Shown: in pieces, positions 42,818 through 50,303 of the stretch | How the letters are laid out: each line of letters starts with the position of its first letter | How positions within the stretch are numbered: position 1 is the first letter of the stretch | From: Sinorhizobium sp. B11 | Lineage (GTDB): Bacteria > Pseudomonadota > Alphaproteobacteria > Rhizobiales > Rhizobiaceae | Reading direction: 5' to 3' | Length of the DNA: 64,000 nucleotides | NCBI GenBank assembly: GCA_039725955.1 | Contig: CP091034.1 | Span: 2,418,001 to 2,482,000 of the forward strand | Notes under the pieces: model-generated | The model's database searches: none | Seen by the model: the letters and a program-made list of their open reading frames with translations, nothing else | What the model was told of the DNA's origin: nothing | Program-made: the position numbers and the translations under genes

Positions 42818-43411
42818 TCAGCCACGGCTGCGCGAATGACCTCCCTCATCCACGATCGCCCGAACGACCAGCGCGATGCGCTCGTCCCGCATGCCGGGCC
42901 TGATGCGCCCTGCCCGTTCGAGCGCGACAAGCCCGTGAAGGGCTGCCCAGAATGTCTCGGTCACGATCTCCGCATCGGCGCAGAACGGAGATACCGCCGC
43001 GGCCAATGCCTCGAAACCGGCCCGAAGCTCCGGCCGCGTCTCGGCTTCGGCGAAGCGCAGCTGGGTCGGGAGGACAAACATGGCCTCGTAGAGCGACGGG
43101 CGGCTTTGCGCGAAGTCGAAATAGGCTATGGCAAGATCGGTCAGGGCCTCCCGCCTGCCCTTCGCCCCTTCCGCCGCGGCGCAAAGAGCGGCCGCGAGCT
43201 CCCTGAAGCCCTCGATTGCGACGGCTGCCACGATCGCATCCCTGTTCTCGAAATGCGAATAGAGAACCGGCTGGCTGTATTCGATCTCCTTGGCCAGGCG
43301 GCGGATCGTGACGGCCTCCCATCCCTCGCTCTCGGCGATGCCACGGGCTGCCACGACGATACGATCTTCGCGATCGGCGCGCTCCCGGCTTTTTCGCTCT
43401 GCGATACCCAT
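42818..43411 (-). CDS. TetR-family transcriptional regulator
   Basis: 197 residues from MGIAERKSRERAD, chosen because GGAGG lies seven bases before this ATG. The HTH is IVVAARGIAESEGWEAVTIRRLAKEIEYSQPVLYSHFENRDAIVAA, with a TetR C-terminal helical domain of the WHG/TetR_C_13 sort. Divergent from two small membrane protein genes, with a double palindromic operator between. Confidence 0.92.
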   Translation of the reverse strand: MGIAERKSRERADREDRIVVAARGIAESEGWEAVTIRRLAKEIEYSQPVLYSHFENRDAIVAAVAIEGFRELAAALCAAAEGAKGRREALTDLAIAYFDFAQSRPSLYEAMFVLPTQLRFAEAETRPELRAGFEALAAAVSPFCADAEIVTETFWAALHGLVALERAGRIRPGMRDERIALVVRAIVDEGGHSRSRG

Positions 43412-43466
43412 TCCAACCTCCATGCCCTGCCGCGTGAATGCAGAGATAATATCACGGCTTGAATAT

Positions 43467-43500
43467 CTAGCAACGCTAGCATAAATGTTAGCACTGCTAG
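43467..43500. promoter_or_regulatory. double TetR operator
   Basis: CTAGC-AAC-GCTAG (43467-43479) and TTAGC-ACT-GCTAG (43488-43500) are two near-identical short palindromes with centres 21 bp apart, i.e. on the same face of the helix. They lie between the TetR gene and the gene at 43531. Confidence 0.65.
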
Positions 43501-43530
43501 ATTATTTCAAACCGCTAGAAGGATGGCGTG

Positions 43531-43911
43531 ATGGGTTGGCTTCTGAATGGGATCGGGCTGCTTGTGGCCCTTGCAATTATCGCGATCGGCACCGGCTATA
43601 TTGCGAGCCCGACGACCATGGTGCGCAGCTTCGGCCTGCCGCTCCCGGGCGATGACCCGAATTTCCCCGCATGGCTCCGCCTCAAGGGCGTTCGCGATAT
43701 CGTCGCCGGATTGCTGGTGCTTGCCTTCATGGTCTGGGGTGTCCAGCGCGGGATCGGCATCGTGCTCTTGATCGAGGCGATCATCCCTCTCGGCGACATG
43801 CTGGTCATTCTCGCTGCGAAAGGCTCCGCGAAAAGCGCCTTCGGCATTCATGGCCTGACGGCCGCGATCATGATCCTGGCGGCAGTTCCCATGATTGCAG
43901 GTGCGCACTGA
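43531..43911 (+). CDS. DUF4267-type membrane protein
   Basis: 126 residues with four hydrophobic spans. LLVALAIIAIGTGYIASPTTMVRSFGLP, LRLKGVRDIVAGLLVLAFM and GIHGLTAAIMILAAVPMI match the DUF4267 pattern. AGAAGGAT ribosome site. It is the first gene of a two-gene operon facing TetR. Confidence 0.88.
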   Translation: MGWLLNGIGLLVALAIIAIGTGYIASPTTMVRSFGLPLPGDDPNFPAWLRLKGVRDIVAGLLVLAFMVWGVQRGIGIVLLIEAIIPLGDMLVILAAKGSAKSAFGIHGLTAAIMILAAVPMIAGAH

Positions 43912-43912
43912 G

Positions 43913-44233
43913 ATGGTTCATGTTCTCTCAGTCTGGTTCCTGTGCGCCGCATTATCGGGCGCCGGCCTCGTCAACGCCATCGGCACGTCAGGGATACGAA
44001 GCGATTTTGCCCGCTGGGGCTATCCGCGCTGGTGGGGCATCCTGACAGGCGGACTTGAGATATCGGCGGCCGCCCTGATTGCGTTTCCAGCCAGTCGAAG
44101 CTTCGGCCTGGTGCTCGCCACGGTCATCATCGCAGCCGCGATCGTGACTGTTCTGCGCCACCGAGACATGCAGCACCTTCCGCCGCTGAGCGTCTTCGTC
44201 AGCCTCATCGCTCTCGCCGCGATCTCGTCTTGA
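43913..44233 (+). CDS. DoxX-like membrane protein
   Basis: 106 residues, four hydrophobic spans: VWFLCAALSGAGLVNAIGTSGIRSDFARWGYPRWWGILTGGLEISAAALIAFPASR. The WGYPRWW and TGGLEI positions match the DoxX_2 family. It starts one base after the stop of the preceding gene, so the two are co-translated. Function unknown; induced when TetR is released, by inference. Confidence 0.85.
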   Translation: MVHVLSVWFLCAALSGAGLVNAIGTSGIRSDFARWGYPRWWGILTGGLEISAAALIAFPASRSFGLVLATVIIAAAIVTVLRHRDMQHLPPLSVFVSLIALAAISS

Positions 44234-44438
44234 AACGGCCTATACCCTCGCGGGATTCACAGGGTTGCGCAACTCGAGGTAGCGCAACATCTGTTAGAAC
44301 ATTTCCCGGGCACCAATGATCTCTGACAGGATAATCCGCAATGGCTAATTGTTGTTATCGCGATCCCTGGTGCATCATTTCGCCGGCTGGTTGGGAAGAC
44401 CAGCAGGAGATCATCGGCATCCAGGTGGAGGACGGAAC

Positions 44439-44813
44439 ATGAAGCGCATCGCAGCTTTGGCAGTGGTCCTTGTCTTCGGCGCATTCCCCGCAATCGCCGC
44501 GACGGCGATGACGGGCAAGGAACTGACGGCCCTGTTGTCAAACGGCAAGGAACTCACCCTGGGCGGACCGAAGGAGGGGTATGCCGGCATGCTGTCCATA
44601 TCGAAGGACGGGACCGCCAAGGGTCAGGTCAAGCTCGACAACGGCGACGTGATCCTGATCGAAGGCAAATGGCACATTGCCGGCAATAAGTTTTGCCGAA
44701 CCTGGAAGGGTCGGGACGCCGGAAAGGAAATCTGCGAGACCTGGAACAAGATCGGCCCGAACTCCGTGCGTGTCATGAACGGAAAGCGCGATATGGGCCT
44801 CAACTCGTGGTGA
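44439..44813 (+). CDS. periplasmic hypothetical protein (DUF995-like)
   Basis: 124 residues from MKRIAALAVVLVFGAFPAIAATA, a signal peptide behind GGAGG. The mature part, GKELTALLSNGKELTLGGPKEGYAGMLSISKDGTAKGQVKLDNGDVILIEGKWHIAGNKFCRTWKGRD, resembles DUF995-type secreted proteins with two Cys residues (FCRTW, EICETW) that may form a disulfide. Function unknown. Confidence 0.75.
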   Translation: MKRIAALAVVLVFGAFPAIAATAMTGKELTALLSNGKELTLGGPKEGYAGMLSISKDGTAKGQVKLDNGDVILIEGKWHIAGNKFCRTWKGRDAGKEICETWNKIGPNSVRVMNGKRDMGLNSW

Positions 44814-44850
44814 TCGACGGCGAGGCCCCGTCCTCGCCTCAGTCAGCAGG

Positions 44851-45075
44851 TCACTCTCCCGGCAGGTCGCCGGCTGCCCGCAGTCTCGACATGCCGAGCT
44901 GCACGACCTTGATCATATGCGTCATTCGCAGCCCCCGGCCGGCCTGATACTCCTCGAGGCTGGGGCGCATGTGGACGAGATAGTCGAGTTCCCTGTGCCG
45001 CCCCTCCCGCGCCGCCTGGACGCCGGCAGACCAGATGCGGTCGAAAAGCACACGCGTGCCGTCTCGGTTGGACAT
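44851..45075 (-). CDS. small hypothetical protein
   Basis: 74 residues with AAGG seven bases upstream: MSNRDGTRVLFDRIWSAGVQAAREGRHRELDYLVHMRPSLEEYQAGRGLRMTHMIKVVQLGMSRLR. Helical and charged, no signal peptide. No family recognised. Confidence 0.55.
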   Translation of the reverse strand: MSNRDGTRVLFDRIWSAGVQAAREGRHRELDYLVHMRPSLEEYQAGRGLRMTHMIKVVQLGMSRLRAAGDLPGE

Positions 45076-45259
45076 ATCAGCCTTTTCGGATTGCAGTTCG
45101 GAAGCGGAATAGAACGAACTGGAGCGGCCAAAGTTCCCTCAACCTCGCCCTTGGTACGGCAACGCACCCTTTCCCCGTCCGGGCAGCAAAAGACGGAACA
45201 TTGAGAGCCTCGTCAGGTTGAGCCTCTGTCACAAAGCTCCAATTGAAGAGGCAATACCG

Positions 45260-45622
45260 ATGTTTCTGAGAATCCTTGCAACGTCCGCCCTCGCCCTCAC
45301 CCTGGCGGCCCCGGTCATGGCCCAGTCTTCCGGCGCCTCGGGCGGCACATCCGGCAGCGGCAGCAGCACCTCCGGCACCAATGGCAACAGCAACGGCACC
45401 GGCAGCAACATGAACGGCAGCGGCACCAACGGCGGCACGACGGACAACAATACGACCGGCTCGACCAACAACGCCGGCAATCCGTCCAGCAACACCACCA
45501 ATTCCGGCTCTTCGGGCGGCGACCCGAACGACTGCCAGCGCACGACCAACAGCGGCACAGGCAACCCGGCGCCGACCCCTTCGACGAATTCGGTCCAGCC
45601 GGATGCGGCGAACGCCTGCTGA
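45260..45622 (+). CDS. secreted Gly/Ser/Thr/Asn-rich low-complexity protein
   Basis: 120 residues from MFLRILATSALALTLAAPVMAQ, a signal peptide. The mature part is made almost only of Ser, Gly, Thr and Asn (GSGSSTSGTNGNSNGTGSN...). Two cysteines near the end (NDCQRT, ANAC) could form a disulfide. An extracellular matrix- or surface-associated role is possible but not shown. A long stem-loop follows 38 bp downstream. Confidence 0.72.
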   Translation: MFLRILATSALALTLAAPVMAQSSGASGGTSGSGSSTSGTNGNSNGTGSNMNGSGTNGGTTDNNTTGSTNNAGNPSSNTTNSGSSGGDPNDCQRTTNSGTGNPAPTPSTNSVQPDAANAC

Positions 45623-45660
45623 TGATCCTCCCCTCGCCATAACCCGGCTGAAAGTGGCCC

Positions 45661-45692
45661 GGCTCCCGGCGAATAAATCTCCGCCGGGAGCC
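45661..45692. terminator. stem-loop at a convergent gene boundary
   Basis: Perfect 11-bp stem GGCTCCCGGCG / CGCCGGGAGCC with a 10-base loop, between the secreted-protein gene and the convergent Abi-like gene. No T tract follows, so termination is uncertain. Confidence 0.5.
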
Positions 45693-45716
45693 AGGTCATT
45701 CATGGCGCGGTGAGCA

Positions 45717-46739
45717 TCACTTCGCCCGGACCGAGATGCTGGTCAGCTTCAGTCGGTCGTCTGCCGACAGCGGCTCGAGCGCCATGATCAGCGCCTCGCC
45801 GAGCGAGAACGCCTTCAGATCCGACGTCCTGATGACGGTGTCGATCGTAAAGACAGTCTCGAAGATCTGGCGCTCCGGCAGGCCTATCGAATGTTTTTCG
45901 ACTGCCAGCACCTGGAACGGATATGGCCTGACGGCGGCCGTGTGGACGGCGGCCAACGCCATTTCGAGGTGTACGTTCACGAGATCGACGAGCTGCTCGA
46001 TATTGCTGAGAATACCCGCGCGGTCCTTCACCTCGCGGTGATGCGAGCAGAGATTGCGCGCGTCGCGCACCCTTCTGAACATGCCCATGAAGACTTCGAG
46101 GTCCAGGGGCGCGCCGTGATGAAGCCTGTCTGGTATCGAGGTCTTGAACTGCACCCATTGTTCGCGGATCAGCTCTTCGATGTCGGAGAGCTTGCTCCTC
46201 TCCAGCATCTTCCTGCCATCGCTCAGGGTGGGGATCAGCGTTCCGTGCAGGCCCTGTCCGTCTATGCCTCTCAGCATGTTCTCGATCACGCGAGGCGTAC
46301 CGGCCGTGACGCTAACCCCGTTGATATCGGAAAAATCGGAGGATTTGCCGCCGCGCTTGATGTGGGCATAGATGTCGCCCCACCATTGGGGCGTGCCATA
46401 ATGATGCTCCATCCATGCCGACAGATGCGTGCGGTAGGCCGCTTCGAACAATGACAATGCCGGAAAGAGCTTCGATTGCTCGCCGAGTTTTCGATAATAG
46501 GTGCGGATGATTTTCGGGATGAGCGCGGCAGCTTCGCACTTCGTTCCCGCCGCCTCGGCACGCGCCTTGGCCTTCGCGACGCTCTTGGCGACCCCGCGCA
46601 GTTCCTTCAATGCGCTGGTGAGGAAGTCGCCATTGGCCTGCGCGCAAAGAGCAGTAAACTGAGCTCTCTCGTAGATTTCCAGCTCGATTTCAAACTCTGC
46701 CAGCAGCCCCTCGGCATGCTTTTCGACGACAGTTTTCAT
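45717..46739 (-). CDS. Abi-like protein with HEPN ribonuclease motif
   Basis: 340 residues, helical. The C-terminal half has FRRVRDARNLCSHHREV, in which R228-N-L-C-S-H233-H matches the HEPN RNase motif RN-x3-H as seen in Abi_2 (AbiD/AbiF-like) proteins. The earlier LFEAAYRTHLSAWMEHHYGTPQWW (about 96-120) matches the first helices of that family. Abi_2 proteins act in abortive infection against phage, or as solitary toxins that cut RNA. A 253-bp gap on its 5' side holds a probable small RNA on the opposite strand. Family call by motif only. Confidence 0.75.
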   Translation of the reverse strand: MKTVVEKHAEGLLAEFEIELEIYERAQFTALCAQANGDFLTSALKELRGVAKSVAKAKARAEAAGTKCEAAALIPKIIRTYYRKLGEQSKLFPALSLFEAAYRTHLSAWMEHHYGTPQWWGDIYAHIKRGGKSSDFSDINGVSVTAGTPRVIENMLRGIDGQGLHGTLIPTLSDGRKMLERSKLSDIEELIREQWVQFKTSIPDRLHHGAPLDLEVFMGMFRRVRDARNLCSHHREVKDRAGILSNIEQLVDLVNVHLEMALAAVHTAAVRPYPFQVLAVEKHSIGLPERQIFETVFTIDTVIRTSDLKAFSLGEALIMALEPLSADDRLKLTSISVRAK

Positions 46740-46829
46740 GAACTTGCAACCGCGTTTGCTTTACGGTAGCGTTACACCCAATGGTTTGGGTTGCATAGAT
46801 AATTTGCAACTGAATGGGTGCCATGGGGC

Positions 46830-46858
46830 TTGACATTGCCGGGGTGAACACTTACTTT
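46830..46858 (+). promoter_or_regulatory. strong sigma-70 type promoter
   Basis: TTGACA (46830-46835), 17-bp spacer, TACTTT (46853-46858). No protein-coding gene follows on this strand before the terminator at 46939, so it should drive a small RNA. Confidence 0.65.
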
Positions 46859-46864
46859 CGATGC

Positions 46865-46970
46865 ACTCCGTTGCGATGCCCTTAGGGGGGCTGTGCGCAT
46901 TCTGCAGAGAATGCGACGCGAATGAGTCTAAACAACCCAAAAGAGGCCCTTCGAGGCCTCTTTTATTTTT
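46865..46970 (+). ncRNA. candidate trans-acting small RNA, about 105 nt
   Basis: The transcript predicted from the promoter at 46830 contains a small GCCC...GGGC hairpin (46878-46891), a perfect 8-bp hairpin CGCATTCT-GCAG-AGAATGCG (46896-46915), a single-stranded linker (46916-46938) and a terminator hairpin. There is no ribosome site or convincing reading frame. It is divergent from the Abi/HEPN gene. I could not match it to a named alphaproteobacterial sRNA family. Confidence 0.6.
46939..46970 (+). terminator. rho-independent terminator of the small RNA
   Basis: AAAAGAGGCC-CTTCGA-GGCCTCTTTT, ten pairs, followed by ATTTTTT. The T-rich side is on the plus strand, which supports plus-strand transcription. 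On the minus strand it could also help end the DUF1003 transcript. Confidence 0.8.
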
Positions 46971-46994
46971 TGTGCCCCCTGCACGGCCACTCCC

Positions 46995-47903
46995 CTATTC
47001 CTCGGTCTCCTCGCCGGCAGGCTTGGTGCTGAACAGGTTCTTCAGCGCATTGGTCTTGGATTTCTGCGCCTTGCTGAGCTTCAGCGCGCGATTGGCGGCC
47101 TTGGCCTGTTCCAGCATCATTTCGATCTGGATCTGCTGGATCTCGGTCAGCCGTTCCCACTGCCGGTTCAGGAGGTGATCGACCTTTTCATGCAGATGGC
47201 GGATTTCGAGTTCCGCCTTGAGATTGACCTTGTAATCGTTGAGCGCCCTCAGCCGGTCTTTCGCTTCCTGGCGGCGCTGGCTCATCATGATGATCGGCGC
47301 CTGCAGGGCGGCGATGGTCGAAAGGATGAGGTTCAGCAGGATGAAGGGATAGACGTCGAAGGCAGCCTTGTCGCCCAGCGCCAGGTTGATGCCCATCCAG
47401 ACGGCGAGAAAGAAGCAGAAGGAGATGATGAAGGTCCAGCTTCCGCCGAAGGTGGCGACGACATCGGCGACACGGTCGCCGAGCGAACGGCGTTCCTCGT
47501 AATCTTCTTCGATGTTTTCGGCGAGCGTGTCGTGGCTCTTCAGGCTCTCGACGACTTCATCTTCCAGGTTGGAGAGCTCGCCGCGTTCGTCGCGCAGCAA
47601 TTCGGCAATGTACTGGCCGCGATAGTCGTCGATCAGCTTGCGGCTGATATAATCGTCCGAGCGGAGGCCCGGATGTTTCTGCCGCACGAAATCGGCAAGC
47701 GCCGGGCGCAGATCGTCGAAATGGAAGGCATCCTTCTTCTTCAGCGTGGCGCCGGTGATCGCATCCACCAGCTTGACCGACTTTGCCTTCGCCTGCGCCA
47801 GGCTCTTGGAATAGTCGTCCATCTCGACGGTGGCCGCCTCTCCGTGCCCCGCATCGAAGTCGACGATTTCGCCCGTCAGGTCCAGGGGCTTCTCTTCTGC
47901 CAT
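46995..47903 (-). CDS. DUF1003 membrane protein
   Basis: 302 residues. The central DUF1003 domain has two membrane spans (FIISFCFFLAVWMGINLALG and FDVYPFILLNLILSTIAALQAPIIMMSQ) and RRQEAKDRLRALNDYKVNLKAE after it. The acidic N-terminal part (residues 1-140) lacks a signal peptide, and the C-terminus is a Lys-rich coiled segment. Function unknown; cyclic-nucleotide or CorA-like roles have been suggested for relatives. Confidence 0.92.
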   Translation of the reverse strand: MAEEKPLDLTGEIVDFDAGHGEAATVEMDDYSKSLAQAKAKSVKLVDAITGATLKKKDAFHFDDLRPALADFVRQKHPGLRSDDYISRKLIDDYRGQYIAELLRDERGELSNLEDEVVESLKSHDTLAENIEEDYEERRSLGDRVADVVATFGGSWTFIISFCFFLAVWMGINLALGDKAAFDVYPFILLNLILSTIAALQAPIIMMSQRRQEAKDRLRALNDYKVNLKAELEIRHLHEKVDHLLNRQWERLTEIQQIQIEMMLEQAKAANRALKLSKAQKSKTNALKNLFSTKPAGEETEE

Positions 47904-48062
47904 CTGCCGATCCTCGCTGCCGATTTTTCGCCCGTCTAGCCATCAATTCCAACAGGATTGTGACATGCAACAGTCTCTGAATTGAGCAATATCTGCGGCA
48001 AATTAGCCGCCTCAGCGCCGGGGGCAAGAAGGCGCGCCAAAGACCCGTCCGCAATGGTGGCG

Positions 48063-48165
48063 AGCCCTCCCCAACCCCTCCCCACAGGTGGGAGGGGCGA
48101 ACCGGTGGCACTGCCTCGCCGCCTCCGTGACGAACGAGATGTGGCAAGCAAGTGCGGCGGGTTAG
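48063..48165. repeat. second copy of the intergenic repeat, truncated
   Basis: CCCTCCCCAACCCCTCCCC, then the ACAGGTGGGAGGGGC hairpin and ~60 bp resembling the copy at 1460 (GCCTCGCC...TCCG...GTGG). The closing inverted repeat of the first copy is missing. The gap 47904-48282 contains nothing else recognisable. Confidence 0.6.
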
Positions 48166-48282
48166 ATCCAGCCGATGAAGACGGCAGCCTGCGCCATTGC
48201 GTCGCTTCGTCGGTTCATTGCCGGTGCTGGGCAATGGCATATGTTTCGTCGCTGTGTTTTCGTCAGAAAGCGAGGACGTTTG

Positions 48283-49245
48283 ATGTTCTGCGCATTGCCA
48301 CGCCTGCCATTTGCCGGCTTCCTTTTTCTCTTCGGCCTGATCCTCGGTCCGGCATTTCTCCTCGGCGCGAGGGGCGCTCATGCCGATGACCTCCTGACCT
48401 ACAGATGGCAGGGCGTCGACCGAACCGCGATCCTGCATATTCCCGCGGGCGCGGCGGGGCACCCTGCCCCGCTCGTCATCGTCATGTACGGGTCCGACGA
48501 CAAGGCCGCGAACTTCCAGAAAAACAGCGGATTCGATGCCGTCGCCGATCGCGAGAACTTCATAACCCTCTATCCGGAAGCGATCGATGGCGCCTGGAAT
48601 ATCAAATCCAGAAAGCCTGCCATCAATGGCGAGCCGGTCGACGACATCGGCTTTTTCCGCACCATGATCGACGATCTCGTCAGCCGGAAGATTGCCGACG
48701 GCTCAAGGGTCTATGCCACGGGCTTCTCCTTCGGCGCGCTGATGACCTATACGCTCGCCTGCGCGCTTCCCGACAGGATATCGGCAATCGCGCCTGTCGC
48801 CAGCGCGATCAACGAAGCGCAGGTCGAAGATTGCAAGCCCGGCCACCCCATGCCGGTCATGATGATCAACGGCACGAGCGACGACGTGCAGCGCTACGAC
48901 GGCTACATCCGCTCCTTCGGACGGCTGCTTTCCGTGCCCGAGACGACCGAATACTGGCGCCGGATCGACGGCTGCACCGGGGAGACGTCAACGCCGCTGC
49001 CGCATCTCAATCCGCATGACCTCACCCGCGCCAGTCTTGTGCAATGGACCGGATGCCAGGCCGATACGGGCGTTCAACTGTATCGCATCGAAAACGGCGG
49101 CCACTGCTGGCCCCGCCTCGCCCGCCCCGATGCCGGCTCCGGCATGGACGATCCGCCGGACGGACCGCGTTTCGGGGGATGCAGCAACGATATCGAGACG
49201 GCGGCCGAAGTCTGGAGCTTTATCAGCCGCTATCACGGCGAGTGA
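48283..49245 (+). CDS. PHB depolymerase / LpqC-family secreted esterase
   Basis: 320 residues from MFCALPRLPFAGF (GAGG upstream); longer starts at 48241 and 48175 exist. The signal peptide is FLFLFGLILGPAFLLGARGAHA. The esterase core has VMYGSDDKAANFQ (oxyanion), VYATGFSFGALMTYTLAC (nucleophile Ser in GFSFG), MMINGTSDDVQRY (Asp) and ENGGHCWP (His). The family cleaves polyhydroxybutyrate or feruloyl/acetyl esters outside the cytoplasm. Confidence 0.92.
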   Translation: MFCALPRLPFAGFLFLFGLILGPAFLLGARGAHADDLLTYRWQGVDRTAILHIPAGAAGHPAPLVIVMYGSDDKAANFQKNSGFDAVADRENFITLYPEAIDGAWNIKSRKPAINGEPVDDIGFFRTMIDDLVSRKIADGSRVYATGFSFGALMTYTLACALPDRISAIAPVASAINEAQVEDCKPGHPMPVMMINGTSDDVQRYDGYIRSFGRLLSVPETTEYWRRIDGCTGETSTPLPHLNPHDLTRASLVQWTGCQADTGVQLYRIENGGHCWPRLARPDAGSGMDDPPDGPRFGGCSNDIETAAEVWSFISRYHGE

Positions 49246-49266
49246 CTAGGATCGGCAAGTGTGCTT

Positions 49267-49533
49267 TCAGGCGAAGCGGGCTGCCGATCGTGCTTTCGCC
49301 TTGGCGGCGACTTCCTCGCGGTCGCGGGGCGGTTGCGACGTCTCCATCGAATCGAGCAATTCTCGGGCACAATTCGCAATCGCCATGACCGCGTTTTCGA
49401 ACGCGGCCTCGTTGCGTTTCGATGGCTTGTTGGTTCCGCTGAGCTTGCGCACGAACTGGAGCGCAGCATCGTGGATTTCCGCGTCCGTCGCCGGCGGATC
49501 GAAATTGAACAGGGGCTTGATGTTCCGGCACAT
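49267..49533 (-). CDS. DUF2277 protein
   Basis: 88 residues from MCRNIKPLFNFDPPATDAEIHDAALQFVRKLSGTNKPSKRNEAAFENAV, the DUF2277 family start (MCRNI-x-L-x-N-F-x-P-P-x-T). AAGGGAAG lies upstream; the in-frame extension before it is not conserved-looking. Function unknown. Confidence 0.9.
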   Translation of the reverse strand: MCRNIKPLFNFDPPATDAEIHDAALQFVRKLSGTNKPSKRNEAAFENAVMAIANCARELLDSMETSQPPRDREEVAAKAKARSAARFA

Positions 49534-49741
49534 GCCTTTGCTTCCCTTTGATATCTTCGCCACGAAGGGGCGTGGTTCCCGAAAGTTAGTCCTGTGCGTG
49601 CCAATTGCAACGGACCATATCGCGATCATGCGGAAAGCAAAAATCTAGCCGGATGGCTGTCGGCGTTGCGCCGCCTCGAACGTCCTCTGGTGCACGAGGC
49701 GAGGCCTTGTAGAGTGAAACAGCAGCCTGGAGATCGGGAAT

Positions 49742-50179
49742 ATGGCGCTCAAGCGAATGGATAATGTGGGAATCGTCGTCGAAGACCTCGGAGAAGCGAT
49801 TGATTTCTTTCGCGAACTCGGCCTCGAACTCGAAGGCCGGGCCATGATCGAGGGAGAATGGGCCGGACGGGTCACGGGCCTCGGCGATCAGCATGTCGAG
49901 ATCGCCATGATGCGCACGCCTGACGGCCACAGCCGGCTCGAACTCTCCCGCTTCCTGAGACCGCAGGTCGTCGCCGACCACCGGAACGCCCCGGTCAACG
50001 CGCTGGGCTACCTCCGCGTCATGTTCGCCGTCGACGATATTGACGAGACGCTCGAAAGGCTGCGTGCACGCGGCGCCGAACTCGTCGGCGAAGTCGTCCG
50101 GTATCAGGACACCTACCGGCTCTGCTACATCCGCGGCCCCGAAGGCATCCTTATCGGGCTTGCCCAGGAACTCGGGTGA
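49742..50179 (+). CDS. VOC-family protein
   Basis: 145 residues. Two beta-alpha-beta-beta-beta modules: MDNVGIVVEDLGEAIDFFRELGLELEGR and YLRVMFAVDDIDETLERLRARGAELVGEVVRYQDTYRLCYIRGPEGILIGLAQEL. A Glu in the last strand region (PEG) and a His in QHVEIAMM could be metal ligands. Glyoxalase- or lyase-type function is possible; substrate unknown. Confidence 0.9.
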   Translation: MALKRMDNVGIVVEDLGEAIDFFRELGLELEGRAMIEGEWAGRVTGLGDQHVEIAMMRTPDGHSRLELSRFLRPQVVADHRNAPVNALGYLRVMFAVDDIDETLERLRARGAELVGEVVRYQDTYRLCYIRGPEGILIGLAQELG

Positions 50180-50303
50180 GCAGAACGGCCAGGAGCAAGA
50201 ATAGTGAGCTGCCGTCGGCGACTTCGCCGGAGGCAAGTGCATATTTCTCAGCGTATTTGCCTTCCGACACGCTATAGTCGCGGCTGGCTAGCGGGAGGCG
50301 CTC

